NCBI RefSeq assembly: GCF_014647835.1
Contig: NZ_BMPY01000008.1
Coordinates: forward strand, 1-64,000
Reading direction: 5' to 3'
DNA length: 64,000 nucleotides
DNA from: Microbispora rosea subsp. aerata
GTDB taxonomy: Bacteria > Actinomycetota > Actinomycetes > Streptosporangiales > Streptosporangiaceae
In this document: in pieces, positions 24,267-33,439 of the stretch
Layout of the letters: each line of letters opens with the position of its first letter
How positions within the stretch are numbered: the first letter of the stretch is position 1
The notes under the pieces: model-generated
Database searches by the model: none
What the model was told of the DNA's origin: nothing
Seen by the model: only the letters and a program-made list of their open reading frames with translations
Made by a program: the position numbers and the translations under genes

Positions 24267-25991
24267 GTGGATGCGGTACAGGGCACGCTGGACGAGCTCG
24301 GCACACCCCTGCGGGAGGTGACGTTCGTCGTCTTCGACCTGGAGACCACCGGCGGGTCGCCCGCGGAGCACGCGATCACCGAGATCGGCGCGGTGAAGGT
24401 GCGCGGCGGCGAGGTGATCGGCGAGTTCGCCACGCTGGTCGATCCCGGGAGCCCGATCCCGCCGTTCATCTCCGTGCTGACCGGCATCACCGACGCGATG
24501 GTGACGGCCGCGCCGAAGTTCTCCGAGGTGCTGCCGAGCTTCCTGGAGTTCATCGCCGGGGCGGCGCTGGTGGCGCACAACGCGCCGTTCGACATGTCGT
24601 TCCTCAAGGCGGCCTGCCAGGCGAACGGCTACCCGCCCCCGGCCAACCCGGTGGTGGACACGGCCGACCTCGCGCGCCGCGTGCTGACCCGCGACGAGAC
24701 CCCCAACTGCAAGCTCGCCACCCTCGCGAGGATCTTCCACAGCGCCACCGAGCCCTGCCACCGGGCGCTGGCCGACGCGAGGGCCACGGTCGACGTGCTG
24801 CACGGCCTGATCGCGCGGGTCGGATCGCTCGGCGTGCACACCCTGGAGGAGCTGCGCGGTTTCGTCCGCGCCCCCACCCCCGAGCAGCGGCGCAAGCGCC
24901 ACCTCGCCGACGGGGTGCCCGGCGCGCCGGGCGTGTACGTCTTCGAGGACGCCAAGGGCGAGGCGCTCTACATCGGCAAGAGCTCCAACCTGCGCAACCG
25001 CGTCCGCAGCTACTTCACCGCGAGCGAGACCCGCTCGCGCATCCGCGAGATGGTCGGCATCGCCGAGCGGGTCAAGACGATCGTCTGCGCCACCGCGCTG
25101 GAGGCGGAGATCCGCGAGCTGCGCATGATCGGGGAGGCCAAGCCGCGCTACAACAGGCGGTCCCGCTTCCCCGAGCGGGCGGTCTGGCTCAAGCTGACCG
25201 ACGAGCCGTTCCCCCGGCTCAGCATCGTCCGGGAGGTGCGCGACGACGGCGCGGCCTACCTCGGCCCGTTCGGCAGCAGCCGCACGGCGGACGACGCGCG
25301 GACGGCCATGCACGAGGCGCTGCCGCTGCGCCAGTGCACAGAACGGTTGTCTGCCCGGGTGCGGCGGCCCGCCTGCGCGCTGGCCGAGATCGGCCGCTGC
25401 GGCGCGCCCTGCGAGGGCCGCGAGAGCCAGGAGAGCTACGCCCGCCACGTCCGCCGCGCCCGGCGCGCGATGGAGGCCGACGGGGAGGCGGTCTTCTCCG
25501 CCGTGGAGGCGCGCATGCGGCGCCTGGCGGCCGAGCAGCGCTACGAGGAGGCGGCCGTGGAGCGGGACCGGCTCGCGGCCTACGTCAAGGCCGCGGCGCG
25601 CATGCAGCGCCTGCGCTCGCTGACCGGCATTCCGCAGATGGTCGCGGCCGGCCCCGCCTTCGACGGCGGCTGGGACATCCACGTCATCCGATACGGCAGG
25701 CTCGCCGCGGCCGGCGTCATGCCGCGGGGCGCCCATCCCACGCCGTACGTGGACGCGCTGGTCGCCACGGCGGAGACCGTCACGCCCGGCCCCGGCCCCA
25801 CCCCGGCCGCCAGCGCCGAAGAGACCGAGTGCGTGCTGCGCTGGCTCGAGTCGCCCGGCGTGCGCCTCGTCCAGGTCGACGGCACCTGGAGCCTTCCGGC
25901 GTACGGCGCGGGACGGCTGGTCGAGCGCATCGAGCGCGCCTACCGGCAGCAGCAGCGGGGCGACCGCCGTGAGGGACGGCCGCTGCGGTGA
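24267..25991 (+). CDS. DEDDh exonuclease fused to GIY-YIG (UvrC/Cho-like) nuclease
   Basis: A 574-residue two-domain DNA repair protein. Residues about 15-180 are a DnaQ-type 3'-5' exonuclease: FDLETTG (exo I), AHNAPFDMSFL (exo II) and HRALADARAT (exo III, DEDDh). Residues about 205-300 are a GIY-YIG nuclease (APGVYVFEDAKGEALYIGKSSNLRNRVRSYF), followed by a cysteine cluster (RRPACALAEIGRCGAPCEG) and a UVR-like helix. The GTG at 24267 was chosen over ATGs at 24255 and 24261 because of a -10 seven bases upstream. The M. tuberculosis counterpart is Rv2191. It resembles E. coli Cho with an added exonuclease. Confidence 0.9.
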   Translation: MDAVQGTLDELGTPLREVTFVVFDLETTGGSPAEHAITEIGAVKVRGGEVIGEFATLVDPGSPIPPFISVLTGITDAMVTAAPKFSEVLPSFLEFIAGAALVAHNAPFDMSFLKAACQANGYPPPANPVVDTADLARRVLTRDETPNCKLATLARIFHSATEPCHRALADARATVDVLHGLIARVGSLGVHTLEELRGFVRAPTPEQRRKRHLADGVPGAPGVYVFEDAKGEALYIGKSSNLRNRVRSYFTASETRSRIREMVGIAERVKTIVCATALEAEIRELRMIGEAKPRYNRRSRFPERAVWLKLTDEPFPRLSIVREVRDDGAAYLGPFGSSRTADDARTAMHEALPLRQCTERLSARVRRPACALAEIGRCGAPCEGRESQESYARHVRRARRAMEADGEAVFSAVEARMRRLAAEQRYEEAAVERDRLAAYVKAAARMQRLRSLTGIPQMVAAGPAFDGGWDIHVIRYGRLAAAGVMPRGAHPTPYVDALVATAETVTPGPGPTPAASAEETECVLRWLESPGVRLVQVDGTWSLPAYGAGRLVERIERAYRQQQRGDRREGRPLR

Positions 25992-26044
25992 CGCTAATGT
26001 CGGGGGCGAAAGACTCGAGCCCCGAGACAGCAGGAGAGACGCGA

Positions 26045-26332
26045 ATGGTCACCGCGATCGTCCACATCAAGGCGGACGTCGACCGGATCCCCGAGGTCGC
26101 CGAGGCAATCGCCGAGATCGAGGGCGTCAGCGAGGTGTATTCGATCACCGGCGAGTTCGACCTGCTGGCCATGGTCAGGGTCGGCAGGTACGAGGAGGTG
26201 GCCGAGGTCGTGCCCGGCCGCGTGAACCGGGTGCCCGGCGTGCGCCACACCGAGACGCACATCGCCTTCCGCACCTACTCCCGCCACGACCTGGAGGCGG
26301 CGTTCTCCATCGGCCTCACCGACGCGGACTGA
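26045..26332 (+). CDS. Stand-alone RAM (Lrp/AsnC C-terminal) domain protein
   Basis: A 95-residue protein made only of the alpha-beta-beta-alpha-beta ligand-binding domain of Lrp/AsnC regulators (VTAIVHIKADVDRIPEVAEAI, VYSITGEFDLLAMVRV, RHTETHIAFRTYS). There is no DNA-binding helix-turn-helix. Ribosome site AGGAGAG precedes the ATG at 26045. It lies 53 bases after the exonuclease gene on the same strand. Such proteins bind amino acids and may modulate full-length Lrp partners. The ligand is unknown. Confidence 0.85.
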   Translation: MVTAIVHIKADVDRIPEVAEAIAEIEGVSEVYSITGEFDLLAMVRVGRYEEVAEVVPGRVNRVPGVRHTETHIAFRTYSRHDLEAAFSIGLTDAD

Positions 26333-26492
26333 TCCGCGTCCGGCCCCGGCGGCTCGGCGGCGGCCGTGCGGACCGTGCGCGAGATCCCGGAGCGTGAGAC
26401 GGGCGTGACGCCGATGGGTGGCGAGGCGGCGCGGAGCCGGCTCGCCACGGGCGGAGCCGGTTCGCCGCCGTCAGGGCCGGGCGCGGCGACGG

Positions 26493-27323
26493 TCAAGCCG
26501 GGCGCAGCAGCCGGACGCGGACCTCGAACCCGCCGGGGAGCGGGTGCGCGGCGACCGTGCCGCCGAACAGCGCCGCGCGCTCCCAGGCGCCGGCGAGGCG
26601 GTCGCGGGGCAGCCCGTCGTCGTGGACGACGACCTCCACGACGGCGGGCAGCCAGCGGAGCGCGACGGCCGCGTTGCGGGCCGCGCCGTACCACAGGGCG
26701 TCGCCCAGCGCCTCCTCGACGATGCGGTACGCCGACAGCTCCAGGAGCGGGCAAGCCTCCCGGACGCCGACCTCGGTGAACGAGACGCCGAGCCCGCTCG
26801 CGCGGAAGTCGTCGAACAGCGCGGGCAGGTCCTTCAGGCCCGGCTGGGGGCCGCGGCGCCGCCCGTCCGCGTGCAGCAGGCCCGTCATCCGGCGCAGGTC
26901 GGACAGGACCCGGCGGCCCGACTCCTCGGCCTCGCGGAAGGTCCGCCGCGCCCGTTCCGGGTCCACGTCCATGATCAACCGGCCCGCGCCCACGCCCAGC
27001 GTCATCACGCTCAGGTCGTGGGCGACCAGGTCGTGCAGTTCCGAGGCGATCCGCAGGCGTTCCCGCACGACGTCGTCCCCGGCCGCGCGGTGAGCGGCAC
27101 GCCCGGGCCGCGTCGCCTCCGCCGTCCTCGCGGGAGCCGGCCGTACGCCCGTGGAAGCCGACCGGCCCCGCCCCGGGGAGAGGACGCCGGGACGGGAACC
27201 TGCGACGGGCGCACTGTGCCGGCCGGCGGCGAAGCCGTGCTGCCCGGCGGTGAACAAGGTCAGCGCACCGCGGGCGAGCGCGGCCCAGCGGTGCATGACA
27301 CGAAGGGGGGACAGGCACGTCAT
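26493..27323 (-). CDS. Degenerate NarL-type histidine kinase without membrane domain
   Basis: A 276-residue protein. Residues 1-85 are low-complexity and lack transmembrane helices. Residues about 85-155 carry an intact HisKA_3 dimerisation box (RLRIASELHDLVAHDLSVMT) with its histidine. The ATPase part is eroded: where active kinases have EALTNALKHA this has EALGDALWYGA, losing the key Asn, Lys and His; a DDG remains. ATG at 27323 has TACCGT seven bases upstream, so it is probably transcribed. No response-regulator gene is adjacent. It may act as a histidine-containing scaffold or be decaying. Confidence 0.65.
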   Translation of the reverse strand: MTCLSPLRVMHRWAALARGALTLFTAGQHGFAAGRHSAPVAGSRPGVLSPGRGRSASTGVRPAPARTAEATRPGRAAHRAAGDDVVRERLRIASELHDLVAHDLSVMTLGVGAGRLIMDVDPERARRTFREAEESGRRVLSDLRRMTGLLHADGRRRGPQPGLKDLPALFDDFRASGLGVSFTEVGVREACPLLELSAYRIVEEALGDALWYGAARNAAVALRWLPAVVEVVVHDDGLPRDRLAGAWERAALFGGTVAAHPLPGGFEVRVRLLRPA

Positions 27324-27336
27324 GGCGGGAACGGTA
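27324..27336 (-). promoter_or_regulatory. Putative -10 of the degenerate kinase gene (leaderless)
   Basis: TACCGT (27336-27331, minus strand), seven bases, ATG at 27323. Confidence 0.45.
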
Positions 27337-27421
27337 CGGCCCGGGCCGAGCCCGGCACGTCCCCATCACGGCGGACGCCCGATCCCCCCGGCGGTGGAGG
27401 CGCTCCGGATCGGGAGCGCGA

Positions 27422-28471
27422 TCAGGCCTTTCCGCCGAGCGAGCGGCTGAGCTCGACCCAGCGCTCCAGCGTCTGCGCGGCCCTGCCCGAGTCGACCGCC
27501 TCGGCCGCACGCGCGTACGCCGCCCCGAGGTCGGCCACCAGGTCGTCGCCGGGGCCGTCGTAGGCGACCAGGCCGGCCGCCGCGTTCAGCAGCACGGCGT
27601 CGCGCACCGGCCCGGTCTTGCCGCGCAGCAGATCGCGGACCGCCGCCGCGTTGAACTCGACGTCGCCGCCGCGCAGGTCGCCCGGCTGCGAGCGGGGAAT
27701 GCCGAGGTCGGCCGGGTCGAGCTTCGTCTGGGTGGCGGTGCCGTCCCGCACGACGAAGACCGTCGACGGCGCCGCGGTGGACAGCTCGTCCAGGCCGTCG
27801 TCGCCGCGGAAGACGAGCGCCGCCACGCCGCGCTCGGCGAACACCCCCGCCATGACCGGCAGCATGCGCGCGTCGAAGACTCCGATGGCCTGGGCGGCGG
27901 GGCGGGCGGGGTTGGCCAGCGGCCCGAGGAAGTTGAACACCGTCGGCACGCCGATCTCCTTGCGCGGCGGGCCGGTGAAACGCAGCGCGGGGTGGTAGAC
28001 GGGCGCGAAGCAGAAGGCGATGCCCGCCTCCACGGCGACCCTCGCGGTGGCCTCCGGCGACAGGTCGAGGGCGACACCCAGGTGCTCCAGCACGTCGGCC
28101 GCGCCGCACAGCGAGGAGGCGGCCCGGTTGCCGTGCTTGACCACCCGGGCCCCGGCCGCCGCCGCGACGATCGCGGCCATCGTCGACACGTTCACGGTGT
28201 GCGCCCGGTCTCCGCCGGTGCCGACGATGTCGACCACCGGCCCCTCGACCGTGAGCGGGGTGGCACGCTCGAACATGGCGCGGACGAGGCCCGTCACCTC
28301 GGCGACGGTCTCGCCCTTGGCTCGCAGCGCGACGGCGAAGGCGGCGATCTGCGCCGGGGTCGCCGCCCCCGACATGATCTCCCCCATGACCCAGGCCGTC
28401 TCGTCGGCCGTCAGGTTCTCGCCCGCCAGCAGGGCGTTGAGCGTGGATGGCCAGGTGGTGCGCGTGTCCAT
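27422..28471 (-). CDS. trpD: Anthranilate phosphoribosyltransferase
   Basis: A 349-residue cytosolic enzyme of tryptophan synthesis that joins anthranilate and PRPP. The glycine-rich PRPP loop is [35 protein letters not shown] is the second substrate block, and [13 protein letters not shown] and RGDDGLDE (metal site) follow. The ATG at 28471 ([18 protein letters not shown]) fits family length; the longer frame is noise. It stands alone, away from other trp genes, as in mycobacteria (Rv2192c), next to ctaE. No attenuator is evident in the 240-base upstream gap. Confidence 0.94.
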   Translation of the reverse strand: MDTRTTWPSTLNALLAGENLTADETAWVMGEIMSGAATPAQIAAFAVALRAKGETVAEVTGLVRAMFERATPLTVEGPVVDIVGTGGDRAHTVNVSTMAAIVAAAAGARVVKHGNRAASSLCGAADVLEHLGVALDLSPEATARVAVEAGIAFCFAPVYHPALRFTGPPRKEIGVPTVFNFLGPLANPARPAAQAIGVFDARMLPVMAGVFAERGVAALVFRGDDGLDELSTAAPSTVFVVRDGTATQTKLDPADLGIPRSQPGDLRGGDVEFNAAAVRDLLRGKTGPVRDAVLLNAAAGLVAYDGPGDDLVADLGAAYARAAEAVDSGRAAQTLERWVELSRSLGGKA

Positions 28472-28687
28472 ATGGGCTCCGCGGGTTGGATGTCTGGACG
28501 GATCGGGACGGGCCGGGCAGGCCCGGGTGGGGCGGGAACGGATCTGGCCGGCGTCGCGGCGCCGCCGTACGGCGTCGCTCAGCCGGGTGGCGCCTGGGCC
28601 GCACCGGGCCGTGGAGCCGCCGCCCCGAGCCGTCGGGCTCGCCGGACCCCCAGACTCGCGGGCCCTGCGAGGCGCGGGGCCCGGCAC

Positions 28688-28711
28688 CGCGCGGCGCCGG
28701 CGCGCCGCGCG
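28688..28711 (-). terminator. Hairpin abutting the pseudo-receiver stop codon
   Basis: CGCGCGGCGC (28688-28697) pairs perfectly with GCGCCGCGCG (28702-28711) around CGGC, directly after the stop at 28712-28714 on the minus strand. Confidence 0.65.
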
Positions 28712-29107
28712 TCAGTGCGCCCGGGTGAGGCTGAGGCGGCGCCGCATCAGGTCGGCCACGGCCTCCGCGAGGGCGACGGGGTCGATCGGGTGCGTGACGA
28801 CCGCGTCGGCCCGCGACCAGTTGGCGAGCCAGCGGTCGTCCCTGCGGGCGATGAGCACCAGGATCGGCGGGCAGTTGTACACCTCGTCCTTGGCCTGCCG
28901 GCAGACCCCCATGCCGCCGGCGGGCTGCGCCTCGCCGTCGAGGACGGCGACGTCGATGTCGCCGGAGTCGAGGTGTTTGATCACCGCAGGCTGGGTCGCG
29001 CACTCGACGATCTCGACGAGGGGCACGTCTGTGGCGGGGCGCCGCCCGATGGCCAGCCGCACCTTCTCCCGGGTGCCTGCGTCGTCGCTGTAGACGAGAA
29101 CCCTCAT
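28712..29107 (-). CDS. Single-domain pseudo-receiver protein
   Basis: A 131-residue CheY-like receiver without an output domain. The acidic pair is YSDDA, and the phosphorylatable Asp is in VAVLDGEAQ. The conserved Thr/Ser is not seen in LVLIARRDD, and the usual KP motif reads VTHPIDP, so the switch lysine is His. Phosphorylation-driven switching is therefore doubtful. It is divergent from ctaE with a 162-base gap. Homologs at this place are common in actinomycetes beside ctaE, but the role is unknown. Confidence 0.75.
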   Translation of the reverse strand: MRVLVYSDDAGTREKVRLAIGRRPATDVPLVEIVECATQPAVIKHLDSGDIDVAVLDGEAQPAGGMGVCRQAKDEVYNCPPILVLIARRDDRWLANWSRADAVVTHPIDPVALAEAVADLMRRRLSLTRAH

Positions 29108-29269
29108 TTCACGCTCACTGTCGAATCGCGGGGTATGGTCATCGTGATGCTACCGGCGCGGCTGCAGGGCTCGCAGCCCCGGGGCGATTGCCGTGACATG
29201 CCCGTTTCCTGAGCGGGTGAGGACCCTACCGGGGGGTCGTGGGGCGACCCGACCTGGGGAGCCGCAATA

Positions 29270-29887
29270 ATGCTGGGCGTGGCGACAGCATCCGCAATTA
29301 CTACGACGACGAGACCGCACGGGTCCAGCCGGCCGAACCTGGTTCAGGTCGGCACCATCGTGTGGTTGTCCTCTGAGCTCATGTTCTTCGCGGCGCTGTT
29401 CGCGATGTACTTCACCATCCGGTCGGTCAGCCTTGGCCAGGGCACGCACTGGCCCGAGGCGCACCTCGATGTCCCGTTCGCGACCTTCAACACGACCGTT
29501 CTGGTCCTGTCGAGTGTCACGTGCCAGCTGGGCGTGTGGGCCGTGGAGCGAGGCCAGGTCTCGAAGCTGCGATTCTGGTATGTCGTAAGCTTCCTGATGG
29601 GCGCCTTCTTCGTGGGCGGACAGCTCTACGAGTACGGGAGCCTGATGCGCGAGGGCCACGTCCTCTCGCACTCCCCGTACGACTCGGTGTTCTACCTGAC
29701 CACGGGCTTCCATGGCTTGCACGTGACGGGTGGTCTGATCGCGTTCCTGTTCATCCTGGGACGCACGTACGCCGCGAAGCGCTTGACGTATGAGCAGCAG
29801 ACCAGCGCGATTGTCGTGTCCTACTACTGGCACTTCGTCGACGTGGTCTGGATCGGCCTTTTCGCGACCATCTACATCATCAAATGA
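29270..29887 (+). CDS. ctaE: Cytochrome c oxidase subunit III
   Basis: A 205-residue inner-membrane protein with five hydrophobic segments (actinobacterial form without the first two helices). Key blocks are [42 protein letters not shown] and [15 protein letters not shown]. It belongs to the aa3 oxidase of the bc1-aa3 supercomplex. ATG at 29270 has GGAG eight bases upstream; an in-frame GTG at 29279 preceded by AATAAT and seven bases is an alternative leaderless start. Its stop overlaps the qcrC start as ATGA, giving the operon ctaE-qcrC-qcrA-qcrB. Confidence 0.94.
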   Translation: MLGVATASAITTTTRPHGSSRPNLVQVGTIVWLSSELMFFAALFAMYFTIRSVSLGQGTHWPEAHLDVPFATFNTTVLVLSSVTCQLGVWAVERGQVSKLRFWYVVSFLMGAFFVGGQLYEYGSLMREGHVLSHSPYDSVFYLTTGFHGLHVTGGLIAFLFILGRTYAAKRLTYEQQTSAIVVSYYWHFVDVVWIGLFATIYIIK

Positions 29888-30714
29888 TCGGAACGGGGAT
29901 TTCGGTGAATTCCATCACCGCCCGACGGCGCCATCCCCTCGCGCGAGTCGCCGTCGTGGCGCTCGCGCTTGGCCTGCTCGGCGGCGGCTACGCGCTCGCG
30001 GCGCCGAACGGCAGCAGCGCGGACGCCGCGATCGCGTCCGGCAAGGCCGACGACGTGGCGCAGGGCAAGAGCCTGTTCGTGGCACACTGCGCGAGCTGCC
30101 ACGGCATGAACGCCGAGGGCACCAAGAAGGCTCCGACGCTCATCGGCGTCGGAGCCGCGGCCGTGGACTTCCAGGTGAGCAGCGGCCGCATGCCCGCCGC
30201 CGACGCGGGTCCCCAGGCTCCGCGCAAGCCGCGCGCGGAGTGGGCCACCGACGAGGCCATCAGCCAGCTCGCGGCGTACGTCCAGTCGCTCGGCGGCGGC
30301 CCGACGGTGCCCAGTGCCGAGCAGGTCGACCCGTCCAAGGGTGACCCGGCCAAGGGCGGCGAGCTCTTCCGCGCCAACTGCATCCAGTGCCACAACTTCG
30401 TGGGCGCCGGCGGCGCGCTGACCTACGGCAAGTACGCGCCGCCGCTGAACCCGGCGACGCCGACGCAGATCTACGAGGCGATGGTCACCGGGCCGCAGGC
30501 GATGCCGGTGTTCAACGACTCCACGATCACGCCGGAGCAGAAGCGCGACATGATCGCGTACATCACCCACGTGCGGTCGCAGGTCGACCCCGGTGGTTCG
30601 GGTCTGGGCCGCATCGGCCCGGTCACCGAGGGCCTCGTGGCGTGGGTCGTGGGCCTCAGCCTCCTGATCCTGGCGGCCATCTGGATCACAGCGAAGAAGC
30701 GACGGGCGGCATGA
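29884..30714 (+). CDS. qcrC: Cytochrome bc1 complex, diheme cytochrome c subunit
   Basis: A 276-residue membrane-anchored cytochrome cc. An N-terminal helix ([19 protein letters not shown]) and a C-terminal helix ([19 protein letters not shown]) flank two heme-binding CXXCH sites: CASCHG near residue 76 and CIQCHN near residue 165. This fused diheme form replaces soluble cytochrome c in actinobacteria and passes electrons from the Rieske centre to CtaC. The ATG overlaps the ctaE stop; a GTG at 29905 is a possible alternative start. Its stop overlaps qcrA. Confidence 0.95.
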   Translation: MIGTGISVNSITARRRHPLARVAVVALALGLLGGGYALAAPNGSSADAAIASGKADDVAQGKSLFVAHCASCHGMNAEGTKKAPTLIGVGAAAVDFQVSSGRMPAADAGPQAPRKPRAEWATDEAISQLAAYVQSLGGGPTVPSAEQVDPSKGDPAKGGELFRANCIQCHNFVGAGGALTYGKYAPPLNPATPTQIYEAMVTGPQAMPVFNDSTITPEQKRDMIAYITHVRSQVDPGGSGLGRIGPVTEGLVAWVVGLSLLILAAIWITAKKRRAA

Positions 30715-31790
30715 CAGAGCAGAACGAGTACCCCGAGAGCGGCCGGGTGCCGACGCGCGTCCTCGGCACTCCGCCCGCCGACGCGCCGATCGTCGACACC
30801 GACCCGATCCGGGCGCCCGAGGGCGATCCCGGTGTGATCCCGCCGGACCCGGTCAAGGCCCGCAAGGCCGAGCGCCTCGTCGCGCTGCTCTTCCTGATCA
30901 CCTTCCTGTCCGGCGCCGGCTTCATCGCGTCGTACGTGATCTTCCAGGTCGGCACGATCGACAAGACGGCGGCGTCGAACTACGCGCTCGGCGGCACGCT
31001 GGCCCTGGCCCTGCTCTCGCTGGCCGCGGGCCTGGTCGTCTGGGTGCGGCAGATCATGCCGAAGTACAACCTCATCCAGGAGCGCCACGAGATGCGCTCC
31101 GACGACGAGGCGCGCGGGTACGTCAAGGAGACCTTCCTCCAGGGCGCCGAGGAGAGCGGCTTCCTCAAGCACGGGCTGCTGCGCCGCACGCTGCTGCTGG
31201 CCGCCGCTCCGCTGGGCCTGGCCCCGCTGGTGCTGCTGAAGGACCTCGGCCCGCTGCCGGGGACCGCGCTGCGGCACACCGTCTGGGGCGAGCCCACCAA
31301 GGACGGCAAGCCGCGCCGCCTCGTGGTCGAGGGCACCGGCCAGCCGATCCGCGCCGCCGACTTCAACTCGCCCGGCGGCATCCTCTCCGTGGTCCCCGAG
31401 GGCTACGAGGAGGACCTGAACGTCCTGGCCAAGGCGACGCTGATCCTCATCAAGTTCCGCCCGGAGGAGCTCAAGTCCGGCACGAACCTGAACTGGACGC
31501 ACGACGGCATCGTCGCCTACTCCAAGATCTGCACCCACGTGGGCTGCCCGGCGGCTCTGTACGAGCAGACGACGCACCACATCCTCTGCCCGTGCCACCA
31601 GTCGACCTTCGACGCGGCCGACGGAGCGAAGGTCGTCTTCGGCCCCGCCGCCCGGCCGCTGCCGCAGCTCCCCATCGGAATCGACGAGGAGGGCTACCTC
31701 GTCGCGAAGTCCGACTTCAAGGTCCCCGTCGGTCCCAGCTTCTGGGAGCGTGGCGACGCGGAAGCCGAAGTTAGGGAGAAGGCATCATGA
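30711..31790 (+). CDS. qcrA: Cytochrome bc1 complex, Rieske iron-sulfur subunit
   Basis: A 359-residue protein with three N-terminal membrane helices (two around residues 60-115 and one about 155-175), as in actinobacterial QcrA, and a C-terminal Rieske domain. The [2Fe-2S] ligands are in CTHVGCP and CPCHQS. It oxidises menaquinol with QcrB and reduces QcrC. The start ATG overlaps the qcrC stop (ATGA), and its own stop overlaps qcrB in the same way. Confidence 0.95.
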   Translation: MTEQNEYPESGRVPTRVLGTPPADAPIVDTDPIRAPEGDPGVIPPDPVKARKAERLVALLFLITFLSGAGFIASYVIFQVGTIDKTAASNYALGGTLALALLSLAAGLVVWVRQIMPKYNLIQERHEMRSDDEARGYVKETFLQGAEESGFLKHGLLRRTLLLAAAPLGLAPLVLLKDLGPLPGTALRHTVWGEPTKDGKPRRLVVEGTGQPIRAADFNSPGGILSVVPEGYEEDLNVLAKATLILIKFRPEELKSGTNLNWTHDGIVAYSKICTHVGCPAALYEQTTHHILCPCHQSTFDAADGAKVVFGPAARPLPQLPIGIDEEGYLVAKSDFKVPVGPSFWERGDAEAEVREKAS

Positions 31791-33418
31791 ACGCTCCCCC
31801 GAAGGCCATCGCAGGCGTGTCGACCTTCGTCGACGACCGGATCGGCGCGGGGAACTTCCTCAAGCGCAACATGAGGAAGATCTTCCCCGACCACTGGTCG
31901 TTCCTCCTGGGGGAGATCGCGCTCTACTCGTTCATCATCCTGCTGCTGACCGGTACGTTCCTGACGTTCTGGTTCAAGCCGAGCATGGGCGAGGTCACGT
32001 ACACGGGCAACTACGCCCCGCTGTACGGCGTGAAGATGTCGGAGGCCTACGCCTCGGCGCTGCACATCAGCTTCGACGTCCGCGGCGGTCTGCTGATCCG
32101 GCAGATCCACCACTGGGCGGCGCTGCTGTTCGTGGGCGGCATGATGGTGCACATGCTCCGGATCTTCTTCACCGGGGCGTACCGCAAGCCGCGCGAGCTC
32201 AACTGGATCATCGGCATCCTGCTGCTCTCGCTGGCGCTCTTCGAGGGCCTCACCGGTTACTCCCTCCCCGACGACCTGCTCTCCGGCGCGGGTCTGCGGA
32301 TCACCCAGGGCGTGCTGCTGGCCATCCCGATCGTGGGCACTTACCTCCAGTTCTTCCTGTTCGGCGGTGAGTACCCGGGCCACGACGTCATCTCGCGGTT
32401 CTACACGATCCACATCCTGCTGATCCCGGGCATCCTGCTCGCGCTCATCTCGGCCCACATGATCCTGATGTGGGTGCAGAAGCACACGCAGATGCCGGGC
32501 AAGAACAGGACCGAGAAGAACGTCGTGGGCGCGCCCTTCTACCCGGCCTTCATGATCAAGTCGGGCGCGTTCTTCCTGTTCACGTTCGGGGTCATCGCCC
32601 TCCTTGGCACGTTCGCCCAGATCAACCCGATCTGGCTGTTCGGGCCGTACACGCCGGCGGACATCTCGGCCGGCTCGCAGCCCGACTTCTACATGGGCTT
32701 CCTGGAGGGCGCGCTCCGCATCATGCCGGCCTGGGAGATCAACTTCCTCGGCCACACGCTGACGCTGAGCGTGCTGATCCCGGCGCTCGTGCCGCTGGGC
32801 ATCATCATGACGGGCCTGGCGCTGTATCCGTTCCTGGAGCAGTGGATCACCGGCGACCGCCGCGAGCACCACGTCGCCGACCGGCCGCGCAACAACCCGC
32901 ACCGCACCTCGATCGGCATGGCGGGCATCACGTTCTACGGCATCCTGTGGCTGCTGGGCGCCAACGACGAGATCTCGGCGAACTTCTACATCGACCTGTA
33001 CACGACGACCTGGTTCGGGCGGATCGCCATCTTCGTCGGCCCGGCCATCGCGTACTGGATCACCTACCGGATATGCATCGGCCTCCAGCGCAAGGACGCC
33101 GAGGTGCTGTCCCACGGTGTGGAGTCCGGCGTCATCAAGCGGCTGCCGAACGGCCAGTACATCGAGATCCACACGCCGCCGGCGGAGGACATCGCCGAGC
33201 ACATCCGCGGCAAGAAGGAGATCCCGGTTCTCGAGGGCTCCGAGGACGGCGAGGGCATCCCGCCCAAGGGCGCCCGCGGCCCGCTCGGCCGGCTCCGCAC
33301 CAAGATGAGCCGGGCGTACGGAACCGATCACGTGCCGCTGACCGACGGCCACCACGAGGTGGGCCACGAGGAGGAGCACGCGGGCGTCGGCGCCGGCGAC
33401 CGCAAGGAGCTCCACTGA
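31787..33418 (+). CDS. qcrB: Cytochrome bc1 complex, cytochrome b subunit
   Basis: A 543-residue integral membrane protein with about eight helices and the long actinobacterial C-terminal extension. Heme b ligands are in HHWAALLFVGGMMVHM and in FYTIHILLIPGILLALISAHM-type segments; the quinol-site block near PDFYMGFLEG is present. It is the menaquinol-oxidising core and the target family of Q203-type inhibitors. Last gene of the four-gene operon; a terminator hairpin follows 25 bases downstream. Confidence 0.95.
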   Translation: MNAPPKAIAGVSTFVDDRIGAGNFLKRNMRKIFPDHWSFLLGEIALYSFIILLLTGTFLTFWFKPSMGEVTYTGNYAPLYGVKMSEAYASALHISFDVRGGLLIRQIHHWAALLFVGGMMVHMLRIFFTGAYRKPRELNWIIGILLLSLALFEGLTGYSLPDDLLSGAGLRITQGVLLAIPIVGTYLQFFLFGGEYPGHDVISRFYTIHILLIPGILLALISAHMILMWVQKHTQMPGKNRTEKNVVGAPFYPAFMIKSGAFFLFTFGVIALLGTFAQINPIWLFGPYTPADISAGSQPDFYMGFLEGALRIMPAWEINFLGHTLTLSVLIPALVPLGIIMTGLALYPFLEQWITGDRREHHVADRPRNNPHRTSIGMAGITFYGILWLLGANDEISANFYIDLYTTTWFGRIAIFVGPAIAYWITYRICIGLQRKDAEVLSHGVESGVIKRLPNGQYIEIHTPPAEDIAEHIRGKKEIPVLEGSEDGEGIPPKGARGPLGRLRTKMSRAYGTDHVPLTDGHHEVGHEEEHAGVGAGDRKELH

Positions 33419-33439
33419 CGGACACCTGATCGATCGCCA

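Noticed and set aside
23895-25736. N-terminal extension of the NYN-protein frame by over 600 codons
   Set aside because: The extension is antisense to the exonuclease-UvrC fusion; the ATG at 23894 with GAGGAG is the credible start.
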